NCBI RefSeq assembly: GCF_009380155.1
Contig: NZ_WHUV01000003.1
Coordinates: 744,001 to 808,000, forward strand
Length of the DNA stretch: 64,000 nt
DNA from: Pseudomonas piscis
GTDB taxonomy: Bacteria > Pseudomonadota > Gammaproteobacteria > Pseudomonadales > Pseudomonadaceae
Reading direction: 5' to 3'
A model generated the notes under the pieces. The model was given only the letters and a program-made list of their open reading frames with translations, ran no database searches and was not told the DNA's origin. Positions 36,701 through 44,350 of the stretch are shown here, one piece after another (positions within the stretch are counted from its first letter, which is position 1; the number at the start of each line of letters is the position of its first letter). The position numbers and the translations under genes were made by a program.

Positions 36701-37178
36701 CCTGGGCGCGGGTGCCCATGGTATCGGCGCCGGCGCCGATCAGCAGGTTGACCCCGAGCACGATGCCTTTGAGTTGCAGGGCGATGTAGGGCAGCACCCC
36801 CACCAGGCAGATCAGCGCCACCACCACTGCCAGGGACTGGGATTTACCGTAGCGGGCGGCGATGAAGTCGGCGATGGAGGTGATGTTCTCCTGCTTGCTG
36901 ATCATCACCATCTTCTGCAGTACCCAGGGGGCGAATACCAGCAGCAGGATCGGTCCCAGGTAGATCGGCAGGAAAGCCCAGAGTTGTTCGGTGGCCTGGC
37001 CCACGGCGCCGAAGAAGGTCCAGCTGGTGCAATACACCGCCAGCGACAGGCTGTACACCCAGGCCCGCACGCGCGGCGGAAGGGGCGCACTGCGGCGGTC
37101 GCCGTAGAAGGCGATGGCGAACATGATGGCCATATAGGCCAGGGCAACGGCTGCAATCAGCCCGCTGGACAACGACAT
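33705..37178 (-). CDS. hybrid sensor histidine kinase with SSS transporter domain
   Basis: 1157-residue sensor. Domains in order: sodium:solute symporter-like membrane domain with about 13 helices (residues 1-500; e.g. VALAYMAIMFAIAFYG, SKQENITSIADFIAARYGKS), a linker, a PAS domain (about 640-760), a short coiled coil, a HisKA dimerisation domain with phospho-acceptor H806 in VSHDLMQPLN, an HATPase domain with GLGLAIADGL, and a C-terminal receiver with phospho-acceptor D1088 in LALVDYHLDDG. Related to CbrA-like and PA3271-like kinases of Pseudomonas from memory. Its partner regulator is not adjacent. The stimulus is unknown; the transporter part suggests a small solute. Confidence 0.92.
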   Translation of the reverse strand: MSLSSGLIAAVALAYMAIMFAIAFYGDRRSAPLPPRVRAWVYSLSLAVYCTSWTFFGAVGQATEQLWAFLPIYLGPILLLVFAPWVLQKMVMISKQENITSIADFIAARYGKSQSLAVVVALICLVGVLPYIALQLKGIVLGVNLLIGAGADTMGTRAQDTALIVSLILALFTIVFGTRNLDATEHHRGMVLAIAFESLVKLFAFLAVGVFVTYGLYDGFDDLFSQAMLAPRLEQYWEETVNWPSMVVQTGVAMMAIICLPRQFHVTVVENIEPQDLRLAKWVFPAYLALAALFVVPIALAGQMLLPSSVLPDSFVISLPLAQAHPALALLAFIGGASAATGMVIVASVALSTMVSNDMLLPWLLRHNNAERPFEVFRHWMLSVRRVSIVVILLLAYVSYRLLGSTASLATIGQIAFAAVTQLAPAMVGALYWKQANRRGVFAGLAAGTFIWFYTLVLPLAAHSLGWSLNSFPGLAWLHSNPLNLPITPLTQGVVLSMAGNFTLFAWVSVLSRTRVSEHWQAGRFIGQEISGRLSSRSMLAVQIDDLLKLAARFVGEERARQSFIRFAYRQGKGFNPNQNADGEWIAHTERLLAGVLGASSTRAVVKAAIEGRDMQLEDVVRIADEASEVLQFNRALLQGAIENISQGISVVDQSLKLVAWNRRYLELFNYPEGLISVGRPIADIIRHNAERGLCGPGEAEVHVARRLHWMRQGRAHTSERLFPNGRVIELIGNPMPGGGFVMSFTDITPFREAEQALTEANEGLEQRVAERTHELSQLNAALIEAKGTAESANQSKTRFLAAVSHDLMQPLNAARLFSAALSHQEDGLSAEAQQLVQHLDSSLRSAEDLISDLLDISRLENGKITPERKPFALNELFDTLGTEFKVLAQEQGLQFRVRGSHLRVDSDSKLLRRVLQNFLTNAFRYAKGPVLLGVRRRGDSLSLEVWDRGPGIPQDKQQVIFEEFKRLDSHQTRAEKGLGLGLAIADGLCRVLGHPLQVRSWPGKGSVFSVSVPLARSGTVAPGKVAEIKGQSLNGGQVLCLDNEDSILIGMNSLLTRWGCQVWTARNREECAALLKEGIRPQLALVDYHLDDGETGTEVMAWLRTQLGEPVPGVVISADGRPEMVAQVHAAGLDYLAKPVKPAALRALLSRHLPLG

Positions 37179-37295
37179 GGGAACTCCGAAACAGATGCAC
37201 CGGGCACGTCAGCCCGGCCAGACAGTCTGGCACGATGTCGAGTCGTCGTCAGTGTCGACCAAGGTATCAGCGCGGCCTGATGTCGCAGGGGCGGT

Positions 37296-37868
37296 TCAGC
37301 CTGGCTGGGAGCGGGTTTCGCAAGCCGGACCCAGGGCTATATCGACCAGCTCTTGAAGCTCCTGGGCCTGGAGGGGCGCGGCGGCGAACAGGATGCGGAA
37401 CACCGTGGGCGCCACGATCAGGTTCAGCAGCCGATCCACGTCCGGCAGTTTGCCTGCGCTGGTTCGATAACGGTCGAGGATGATCTGCAGCTGGCCGCCG
37501 AGGATGGTCGCGCAATAACCCGGGGTGGCGCTGCATTGGACGTCGCGCATCATGTTGCGTCCGGGCTCGGAGCTCATTTCATCCAGGTACTGTTCGGCCC
37601 AGGCCAGCAGGTCGCCACGCAAACTGCCGGTATTTGCCGGCTCGCTGTCCGGGCGCATGTGGGCCAGGGCAACGTCGGCGAGCAAGGTTGCCAGGTCGCC
37701 CCAGCGTCGGTAGATGGTCGAGGGGGTGACGCCGGCGCGAGCGGCGATCTGCGGGACGGTCAGGGTCGAGCGTTCCTGTTCTTCAAGAAGCTCGCGCACT
37801 GCCCGGTGGATGGATTCCTGGACCCGGGCGCTGCGGCCGCCTGGGCGTAAACCTTCTTTGATAGCCAT
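37296..37868 (-). CDS. TetR family transcriptional regulator
   Basis: 190-residue regulator; ATG at 37868 chosen (frame open to 37886). The N-terminal helix-turn-helix is in LTVPQIAARAGVTPSTIYRRWGDLATLLADVA. The C-terminal ligand domain is of the TetR_C type and contains LRGDLLAWAEQYLDEM. It is transcribed divergently from an MFS transporter across 93 bases containing an inverted repeat, the usual layout for a repressor of an efflux or uptake carrier. Confidence 0.88.
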   Translation of the reverse strand: MAIKEGLRPGGRSARVQESIHRAVRELLEEQERSTLTVPQIAARAGVTPSTIYRRWGDLATLLADVALAHMRPDSEPANTGSLRGDLLAWAEQYLDEMSSEPGRNMMRDVQCSATPGYCATILGGQLQIILDRYRTSAGKLPDVDRLLNLIVAPTVFRILFAAAPLQAQELQELVDIALGPACETRSQPG

Positions 37869-37927
37869 GGGGTCGAACCTTAACACAAAGAATTTGCTTT
37901 AAGCGCCTGGCAGTCGCACACTCCGCA

Positions 37928-37946
37928 AAAGCAAAATATTAGCTTT
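37928..37946. promoter_or_regulatory. candidate operator between TetR and MFS genes
   Basis: AAAGC-(9 bases)-GCTTT inverted repeat with AT core, in the 93-bp divergent gap. A related half (GAATTTGCTTTAA) lies at 37890-37902 near the TetR start. Possible TetR binding site. Confidence 0.45.
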
Positions 37947-37961
37947 AGTGGAGCGTGCCCT

Positions 37962-39164
37962 ATGCCTGGTGCTATCGACACTCGCGTGTCCAATCGTTGC
38001 AGTCTGTTGTTCCTGGCCGTAACCCTGCTCGGTTTCCTGGCTGCGTCCAGCGTGCCGACTCCCTTGTACCACCTGTACCAGCAACGCCTGCATTTTTCTC
38101 CGGCGATGCTGACGCTGGTCTTCGGCGTCTATGCCATGAGCCTTTTGGCGGCGTTGCTGACGGTGGGATCGTTGTCGGACTACCTGGGGCGCCGGCCGGT
38201 GATTTTTGTCGGCCTGCTGCTCAATATCCTGGCGATGCTGCTGTTCATCAATGAAAGCAGCGTGTACTGGCTGATCGCCGCACGCATGGTCCAGGGTTTC
38301 GCTACCGGCATGGCCACCAGTGCCCTGGGGGCCGCGCTGCTGGATACCGATCGCCGGCAGGGCCCCTTGGTCAACAGCATTGCGCCGTTGCTGGGCATGG
38401 CCTGCGGAGCCATGGGCGCCAGCGTGCTGGTGGAGTTCGCGCCGCTGCCGTTGCAATTGAGCTATTGGCTGCTCCTGGGCTTGTTCGTGGCGCAGGCCTT
38501 GTACCTCTGGCGCCTGCCGGAAAGTGTCAGCGCGCAACCCGGAGCCTGGGCCTCGCTACGCCCGACCCTGCATGTGCCGGTGCAGGCGCGGCGTGCGCTA
38601 TGGCTGGCGCTACCGGTGGATGTGGCGGTTTGGGCGGTGGGTGGTTTCTATCTATCCCTGGCGCCGTCCCTGGTGCGGGCCGCCACCGGTTCCACCTCGA
38701 ACCTGATCGGCGGCGGCCTGGTCGCCGTGCTGACGCTCAGCGGTGCGGTGATGATCTACACCCTGCGCGAACGGCGTCCCGCTGGGGTCCTGCGCCTGGG
38801 GGCCGGGTTGCTGGCCCTGGGCATGGCGCTGATCCTGGCGGCGGTGCACAGCGCCAGCCTGCCGCTGTTCTTCTTCGGTACCCTGGTGCTGGGCAGCGGT
38901 TTCGGTGGCGGTTTCCTCGGTGCTCTGCGCAGTGTGGTGCCCCTGGCCTTGCCCCACGAGCGAGCCGGGCTGCTGTCGGCGTTCTATGTCCTGAGCTACC
39001 TGGCGTTCTGCCTGCCGGCATTGCTGGCTGGAGGGCTGGCCCGCAGCTTCGGCCTGGTCGCCACCACCGATGGTTACGGCGCGGTGCTGATCCTTTTGTC
39101 CCTGGGTGCCTTGCTGGTTTTGCTGCGCCAGCGTCCGGTGGTGGCTTGTGGCGAACCAGGGTGA
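37962..39164 (+). CDS. MFS transporter (drug/solute)
   Basis: 400-residue major facilitator, about twelve membrane helices. Typical N-terminal region LLFLAVTLLGFLAASSVPTPLYHLYQ and loop 2-3 motif GSLSDYLGRRPVIFVGLLL. It belongs to the DHA1-type group by length and motif. Substrate unknown. Divergent from the TetR gene and convergent with the AraC-type regulator downstream with 13 bases between. Confidence 0.88.
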   Translation: MPGAIDTRVSNRCSLLFLAVTLLGFLAASSVPTPLYHLYQQRLHFSPAMLTLVFGVYAMSLLAALLTVGSLSDYLGRRPVIFVGLLLNILAMLLFINESSVYWLIAARMVQGFATGMATSALGAALLDTDRRQGPLVNSIAPLLGMACGAMGASVLVEFAPLPLQLSYWLLLGLFVAQALYLWRLPESVSAQPGAWASLRPTLHVPVQARRALWLALPVDVAVWAVGGFYLSLAPSLVRAATGSTSNLIGGGLVAVLTLSGAVMIYTLRERRPAGVLRLGAGLLALGMALILAAVHSASLPLFFFGTLVLGSGFGGGFLGALRSVVPLALPHERAGLLSAFYVLSYLAFCLPALLAGGLARSFGLVATTDGYGAVLILLSLGALLVLLRQRPVVACGEPG

Positions 39165-39177
39165 TGAGCCCGGCATT

Positions 39178-40137
39178 TCAAGAGCGGCGAAATTGCGCTC
39201 GGTAGGCCGAAGGAGAAAGCTGCAACACACCCGTGAAGTGCTGGCGCATCGACAGGGCACTGGTAAAACCCGAAGCCAGGGCGATGGTCTCGATGCCCTG
39301 CTGGCTGGTTTCCAGCAGGCGTTGGGCATGGCTCAGGCGTCGTCCGAGTAGCCAGCGGCCGACTGTGGTGCCGGTCAGCTGGCGAAAGTGTCGGGTGAAC
39401 GAGCGCCGGCTCATGGCCACCCGTGCGGCCAGGTCGTTAAGGGAGTGCTCTTGGGCAAAGTGTTGTTCCAGCCATTGCAGTAGCGGCGCCATGCGATCCC
39501 GCTCGCCACCCTTGGGCATGGCGCGTTCGATGAACTGCGCCTGGCCGCCGGAGCGATGCGGGGCGATCACCAGGTGCCGGGCCAGCTTGTGGGTGGTCTG
39601 CGCCCCACAGAGCTGTTGCAGCAGGTAGAGACAGCAATCCAGGCCGGCGACAGTGCCGGCGGATGTCAGCAGGTTGCCGGCTTCGGCGTACAGCACATCG
39701 GCATCCAGGGCGACCCGGGGATACCTTTGGGCGAAGACCGGCGCCCAGCGCCAGTGGGTCGTGGCCGGGTGGCCGTCCAGCAGGCCGGTCTCCGCCAGGA
39801 CGAAGGCTCCCAGGCACAACCCCAGCAACCGGGCCCCGCGCCCGTGGGCGTGGCACAGGGCGTCGAGCAATTCCTGTGGCGGTCGCTCGAGGCTATCGCG
39901 CCAGGACGGCATGACAATCACATCGGCCTCGCGCAGCTCATCCAGATCATGGTGGGCAGTGATATCGAAGCCGGCCGAAGTGCGCAGCGGCGGCTGTTCA
40001 AATGCGCAGACCCGCACCTGGAAGCTCGGCAGCTCGAGTTGCTGATCCTGTTCTGCGAACACCAGCAACGGTACCGAGAGGTGAAACGGGCTGATGCCGT
40101 CAAAGGCGATCACCGCAATGCGGATGGGCTTGTGCAT
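39178..40137 (-). CDS. GlxA family transcriptional regulator (PfpI-like + AraC)
   Basis: 319 residues. The N-terminal class I glutaminase-like (DJ-1/PfpI) domain (about 5-190) has ARLLGLCLGAFVLAETGLLDG and TSAGTVAGLDCCLYLL, where the nucleophile-position Cys is retained. The C-terminal AraC domain (about 215-319) has the two HTH units: NDLAARVAMSRRSFTRHFRQLTG and EIALASGF-type IETIALASGFTSALSMRQHF. GlxA-type proteins often govern amine or quaternary-ammonium catabolism; the target here is likely the divergent cupin gene, by proximity only. Confidence 0.9.
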   Translation of the reverse strand: MHKPIRIAVIAFDGISPFHLSVPLLVFAEQDQQLELPSFQVRVCAFEQPPLRTSAGFDITAHHDLDELREADVIVMPSWRDSLERPPQELLDALCHAHGRGARLLGLCLGAFVLAETGLLDGHPATTHWRWAPVFAQRYPRVALDADVLYAEAGNLLTSAGTVAGLDCCLYLLQQLCGAQTTHKLARHLVIAPHRSGGQAQFIERAMPKGGERDRMAPLLQWLEQHFAQEHSLNDLAARVAMSRRSFTRHFRQLTGTTVGRWLLGRRLSHAQRLLETSQQGIETIALASGFTSALSMRQHFTGVLQLSPSAYRAQFRRS

Positions 40138-40324
40138 GTCGCAGGTGCTCGGAAAAATTGGCCTGATTCTATCGAAGCGTGGCTATTGGGCCACTTCTTT
40201 GTCGTATTGCCCTGGCTCAGCATTGGCACTCGTTTCCTGCTCTCGAGGAGGCCGGCATGGCCTGGATCTTTCGCTTCTCGCATTGCCCCGGACTGGGCTT
40301 TGCCGCCTGTGTGGAGAGCCGCTC

Positions 40325-40636
40325 ATGAAGGTCATTCGCAGTGTCGACTTTGTCGGCGAGCGCGCATGGGCGGCCCTGGATATCGCCTGCATGAATGGCA
40401 TCAGTACGCGCCTGCACTGGACCGACCAGCCCTACCGCTGGCACGTCAATGCGGGGGAGGAGGTTTTCGTGGTACTGGATGGCCGGGTGCAGATGCGCTA
40501 TCGCGACAATGGCCTGGAGCAGGCGGTATTGCTGGAGGTGGGCGATATCTTTCATGCCTGTGTGGGAACCGAGCACGTGGCTCATCCCCAGGGTGTCGCT
40601 CGGGTGCTGGTGATCGAATCCGAAGGCAGTGTCTAG
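40325..40636 (+). CDS. small cupin domain protein
   Basis: 103-residue single-domain cupin. The start used is the ATG at 40325 (GAGAG upstream). The fold is seen as YRWHVNAGEEVFVVLDGRVQMRYRDNG and EVGDIFHACVGTEHVAHPQG, with metal-ligand candidates His and Glu in the first motif and His in the second. Function is unknown; small cupins act as isomerases, dioxygenases or ligand sensors. Divergent from the GlxA-type regulator across 187 bases. Confidence 0.8.
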   Translation: MKVIRSVDFVGERAWAALDIACMNGISTRLHWTDQPYRWHVNAGEEVFVVLDGRVQMRYRDNGLEQAVLLEVGDIFHACVGTEHVAHPQGVARVLVIESEGSV

Positions 40637-40744
40637 GCTCTATATTTATAAAGTAGATAACAGATAGAGAAATTACCCGTTATATAGATATTCGATTAGG
40701 TTCTACCATGGGCTCAACCTCTTCCGAGGACAGGAGACTCCATC

Positions 40745-41896
40745 GTGACATGTAGCCAAAGCGTCAAGGCCGGCCGCCGGCCGTTGAGCCATCTGCAACA
40801 CCCCCGCGAAGCCATTCGCCAATTCACCCCCAACTGGTTCGCCGCCACCATGGGCACTGGCGTCCTGGCCCTGGCCCTGGCCCAATGGCCTGCCCAGGTC
40901 CCTGGGCTGCGCCTGGTGGCGGAGGGCTTCTGGTGGCTGACCATTGCCCTGTTCCTGTTGTTCAGCGCGATGTACACCGCACGCTGGGTGATGTTCTTCG
41001 ATGAGGCACGGCGGATATTCGGACACTCCACGGTCTCGATGTTCTTCGGCACCATTCCCATGGGGCTGGCGACCATCATCAATGGCTTGTTGCTGTTCGG
41101 TCGTGGCCACTGGGGTGATGCGGTGCTGCTGCCGGCCCAAGTGCTCTGGTGGCTGGATGTGGCCATGTCCCTGGCTTGCGGAGTGCTGATCCCTTACATG
41201 ATGTTCACCCGCCAGGAGCACAGCATCGACCAGATGACCGCAGTCTGGCTGCTGCCCGTGGTGGCGGCCGAGGTGGCTGCGGCCAGCGGCGGGTTGTTGG
41301 CTCCGCATCTGGCCGATACCCACGCGCAATTGGTGATGTTGAGCACCAGCTATGTGCTGTGGGCCTTCTCGCTGCCGGTGGCGTTCAGCATCCTGACCAT
41401 CCTGTTGCTGCGCATGGCCTTGCACAAGCTGCCCCATGAAAGCATGGCCGCCTCCAGCTGGCTGGCCCTGGGCCCGATCGGTACCGGCGCCTTGGGCATG
41501 CTGGTGCTGGGTGCGGACGCCCCGGCGATCTTCGCCGCCAATGGCTTGCCGGGCATCGGTGAGATCGCCGCCGGACTGGGGCTGGTGGCTGGCTTGACCC
41601 TGTGGGGCTTCGGCCTGTGGTGGATGCTGATGGCAGTGCTGATCACCCGGCGCTACCTGAACGAAGGCATTCCCTTCAACCTCGGCTGGTGGGGTTTCAC
41701 CTTCCCGTTGGGTGTGTACTCGCTGGCGACCCTCAAGCTGGGCAGCACTTTGCACCTGGGTTTCTTCAATGTGGTGGGGGCGGTGCTGGTGGCGACCCTG
41801 GCGGTGATGTGGCTGATCGTCGCCAAGCGCACGCTGCAGGGAGCCTATAAAGGAGAGCTATTTGTCTCGCCATGCATTGCCGGCCTACATAAATAA
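40745..41896 (+). CDS. TDT/TehA-SLAC1 family anion channel or transporter
   Basis: 383-residue membrane protein with ten hydrophobic segments, of the tellurite-resistance/dicarboxylate transporter family (TehA, SLAC1). The start is GTG at 40745, with AGGAGA at good spacing. The N-terminal FTPNWFAATMGTGVLALAL is characteristic, and GLTLWGFGLWWMLMAV lies in the C-terminal half. Family members pass sulphite, chloride or C4-dicarboxylates. Which one here is not determinable. Confidence 0.87.
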   Translation: MTCSQSVKAGRRPLSHLQHPREAIRQFTPNWFAATMGTGVLALALAQWPAQVPGLRLVAEGFWWLTIALFLLFSAMYTARWVMFFDEARRIFGHSTVSMFFGTIPMGLATIINGLLLFGRGHWGDAVLLPAQVLWWLDVAMSLACGVLIPYMMFTRQEHSIDQMTAVWLLPVVAAEVAAASGGLLAPHLADTHAQLVMLSTSYVLWAFSLPVAFSILTILLLRMALHKLPHESMAASSWLALGPIGTGALGMLVLGADAPAIFAANGLPGIGEIAAGLGLVAGLTLWGFGLWWMLMAVLITRRYLNEGIPFNLGWWGFTFPLGVYSLATLKLGSTLHLGFFNVVGAVLVATLAVMWLIVAKRTLQGAYKGELFVSPCIAGLHK

Positions 41897-41978
41897 TCGG
41901 CAAACACAGGTAAGGTGTGGCCTGGATCGATGTTCGGCATTCCAATAACAGTATCCTCGCCACTCAGGAACACGGAAG

Positions 41979-43853
41979 ATGAGTCACCCCTCGCAGTTCA
42001 CCTTGCTTCGCAAGCGGCGTTTCCTGCCGTTTTTCATCACCCAGTCCCTCGGCGCCTTCAACGACAACATCTTCAAGCAGTCGTTGATCCTGGCCATCCT
42101 CTACAAGCTGAGCATCGAGGGCGACCGCTCGATCTGGGTCAACCTCTGCGCACTGCTGTTCATCCTGCCGTTCTTCCTGTTTTCGGCGCTGGCCGGGCAG
42201 TTCGGCGAGAAGTTCGCCAAGGATGCATTGATTCGCCTGATCAAGCTGGGGGAGATCGTGATCATGGTGGTGGGGGCCGTGGGGTTCGCCTTCGATCACC
42301 TGTCGTTGATGCTGCTGGCGCTGTTCGCCATGGGGACTCACTCGGCGCTGTTCGGCCCGGTCAAGTATTCGATCCTGCCCCAGGCCCTGCGTGAAGAAGA
42401 GCTGGTGGGCGGCAACGGCCTGGTGGAGATGGGGACTTTCCTGGCGATCCTGGCGGGCACCATCGGCGCCGGGATCATGATGTCCTCGGAGCATTACGCG
42501 GCGATCGTCTCGGCTGCCATGATCGGCGTCGCGGTGCTGGGTTACCTGGCCAGCCGGGCCATTCCCCGGGCAGCCGCGGCCTCTGCGCAACTGCGCCTTG
42601 ACTGGAACATCTTCAGCCAGTCCTGGGCGACCTTGCGCCTGGGCTTGGGCCAGACGCCGGCGGTGTCGCGCTCGATCGTCGGCAACTCCTGGTTCTGGTT
42701 CGTCGGGGCGATCTACCTGACCCAGATCCCGGCTTATGCCAAGGAGTGGATGCACGGCGACGAGACGGTGGTGACCCTGATCCTCACCGTGTTCTCGGTG
42801 GGTATCGCGGTGGGCTCGATGCTTTGCGAGAAACTCTCGGGGCGCAAGGTCGAGATCGGCCTGGTGCCGTTCGGTTCCCTGGGGCTGACGGTGTTCGGCC
42901 TGTTGCTGTGGTGGCATTCCGGCGGTATTCCAGAGAGCGCCACCGGCCATGGCTGGCTCGAGGTCCTGGGCTTCGCCCGTGCCTGGTGGGTATTGCTGGA
43001 TGTCCTGGGCCTGGGGATCTTCGGCGGCTTCTACATCGTGCCGCTGTACGCCCTGATCCAGTCGCGGACTCCGGAGCACGAGCGGGCGCGGGTGATTGCC
43101 GCCAACAACATCCTCAATGCGCTGTTCATGGTGGTCTCGGCGCTGGTTTCCATCGTCTTGCTGAGCATGCTCAAGCTGAGCATCCCCCATCTGTTCCTGG
43201 TGGTGTCGCTGCTCAACATCGCGGTCAACGTCTACATCTTCAAAGTGGTGCCCGAGTTCAGCATGCGTTTCATGATCTGGCTGCTCAGCCATTCCATGTA
43301 CCGTGTGGAGCATCGCAATCTGGAGCAGATCCCCGATGAGGGCGCAGCGTTGCTGGTGTGCAACCATGTGTCCTTCGTCGATGCACTGCTGATTGGGGGC
43401 GCGGTGCGTCGGCCGATTCGCTTCGTGATGTACTACAAGATCTACAACCTGCCCGTGCTGAACTTCATCTTCCGCACTGCCGGGACTATTCCCATTGCCG
43501 GTCGCCATGAGGACCTGGAGATCTACGAAAAGGCCTTCAAGAAGATTGCCGAGTACCTGCGCGATGGTGAGCTGGTGTGCATCTTTCCGGAGGGCAAGCT
43601 GACTGCCGATGGCCAGATCAACGAGTTCAAGGGCGGTTTGACGCGGATTCTCGAGGAAACTCCGGTGCCGGTGATTCCCTTGGCCTTGCAGGGGCTGTGG
43701 GGGAGCTTCTTCAGTCGCGACCCGAACAAGGGGTTCTTCCATCGTTTCTGGTCGCGGATCACCCTGGTGGCTGGCTCGCCGGTCACGGTGGAGGCGGCGG
43801 AACCGGCCCAGTTGCAGGCGGTGGTGGGCGAGCTGCGGGGCACGCGACGCTGA
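41979..43853 (+). CDS. MFS lysophospholipid flippase-acyltransferase fusion (LplT-PlsC type)
   Basis: 624 residues, two modules. The first (about 1-410) is an MFS domain of the LplT type with FFITQSLGAFNDNIFKQSLILAIL near the start. The second (about 440-620) is a PlsC-like acyltransferase with H463-x4-D468 (NHVSFVDALL), a FPEGKLTADGQINEFKGG motif and PVPVIPLALQG. Together they are expected to flip a lysophospholipid and reacylate it in the inner membrane. In E. coli LplT and Aas are separate proteins. No acyl-ACP synthetase domain is seen here. Confidence 0.9.
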   Translation: MSHPSQFTLLRKRRFLPFFITQSLGAFNDNIFKQSLILAILYKLSIEGDRSIWVNLCALLFILPFFLFSALAGQFGEKFAKDALIRLIKLGEIVIMVVGAVGFAFDHLSLMLLALFAMGTHSALFGPVKYSILPQALREEELVGGNGLVEMGTFLAILAGTIGAGIMMSSEHYAAIVSAAMIGVAVLGYLASRAIPRAAAASAQLRLDWNIFSQSWATLRLGLGQTPAVSRSIVGNSWFWFVGAIYLTQIPAYAKEWMHGDETVVTLILTVFSVGIAVGSMLCEKLSGRKVEIGLVPFGSLGLTVFGLLLWWHSGGIPESATGHGWLEVLGFARAWWVLLDVLGLGIFGGFYIVPLYALIQSRTPEHERARVIAANNILNALFMVVSALVSIVLLSMLKLSIPHLFLVVSLLNIAVNVYIFKVVPEFSMRFMIWLLSHSMYRVEHRNLEQIPDEGAALLVCNHVSFVDALLIGGAVRRPIRFVMYYKIYNLPVLNFIFRTAGTIPIAGRHEDLEIYEKAFKKIAEYLRDGELVCIFPEGKLTADGQINEFKGGLTRILEETPVPVIPLALQGLWGSFFSRDPNKGFFHRFWSRITLVAGSPVTVEAAEPAQLQAVVGELRGTRR

Positions 43854-43868
43854 GTGATCGGTGGATAA

Positions 43869-43904
43869 AACAACGCCCGCGATGTCGCGGGCGTTGTTGT
43901 TTGT
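43869..43904. terminator. bidirectional terminator
   Basis: Stem AACAACGCCCGCGA/TCGCGGGCGTTGTT with a two-base loop, followed by GTTTG; between convergent LplT-PlsC and SMR genes. Confidence 0.85.
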
Positions 43905-43916
43905 GTGTGGGGGTTG

Positions 43917-44234
43917 TCAGGCGGCGCTGACTTTCAGGCCCACCAGGCCAAGGATGATCAAGGCCACGCTGGCCAGGCGCACCAGGGCCATGGACTCGCC
44001 GAACAGGATGATGCCGGCGATCACCGTTCCCACCGCGCCGACGCCGGTCCAGATGGCATAGGCGGTGCCCAGCGGCAGCTCCTTCACGGCCAGGCCCAGC
44101 AGGCCCAGGCTGATGGCCATGGCGAGGATGGTCAGGGCGGTGGGCAGTGGGCGGCTGAAGCCATCGGTGTACTTCAGGCCAACCGCCCAACCCACTTCGA
44201 ACAGGCCGGCGAAAAACAGAATGATCCAGGACAT
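43917..44234 (-). CDS. SMR family guanidinium exporter (SugE/Gdx type)
   Basis: 105-residue small multidrug resistance protein with four membrane helices. The essential Glu is in the first helix (GLFEVGWAVGLKYTDGF), the Gdx/SugE-type pattern rather than the EmrE-type. The next signature is PLGTAYAIWTGVGAVGTVI. It functions as a dimer exchanging guanidinium for protons in characterised Gdx proteins. The upstream guanidine-II riboswitch strongly supports this substrate. Expected expression is turned on by guanidine. Confidence 0.93.
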   Translation of the reverse strand: MSWIILFFAGLFEVGWAVGLKYTDGFSRPLPTALTILAMAISLGLLGLAVKELPLGTAYAIWTGVGAVGTVIAGIILFGESMALVRLASVALIILGLVGLKVSAA

Positions 44235-44249
44235 GCTGACCTCATTGGT

Positions 44250-44307
44250 TGATGGGGTCGTCCCCGGAAATACTCACTCGACTCGAGCTGCAGGGTCGTC
44301 CCCGCGT
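44250..44307 (-). promoter_or_regulatory. guanidine-II (mini-ykkC) riboswitch
   Basis: Read on the minus strand, two near-identical hairpins with the diagnostic ACGA loop occur: GGGGACGACCC around 44293-44303 and GGGGACGACCCC at 44254-44265, separated by about 27 bases. The ribosome site and SMR-gene ATG follow about 20 bases later. This matches the mini-ykkC architecture: two tandem small stem-loops with ACGR loops. Guanidine binding dimerises the loops and frees the ribosome site in the known class. Confidence 0.88.
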
Positions 44308-44312
44308 TGCGC

Positions 44313-44318
44313 ATTATA
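44313..44318 (-). promoter_or_regulatory. -10 element for the guanidine-II/SMR transcript
   Basis: TATAAT on the minus strand, within a GCGCAGTATAATGCGC palindrome, located about 10 bases before the first riboswitch hairpin. No clear -35 is seen. Confidence 0.6.
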
Positions 44319-44350
44319 CTGCGCAAATCAACCAGGGTAGTGGCGGTTTT

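Noticed and set aside
35415..37280. 621-codon open frame opposite the hybrid kinase
   Set aside because: His/Gln/Asp-rich composition is the classic antisense image of a GC-rich gene; the opposite strand has a full multidomain protein.
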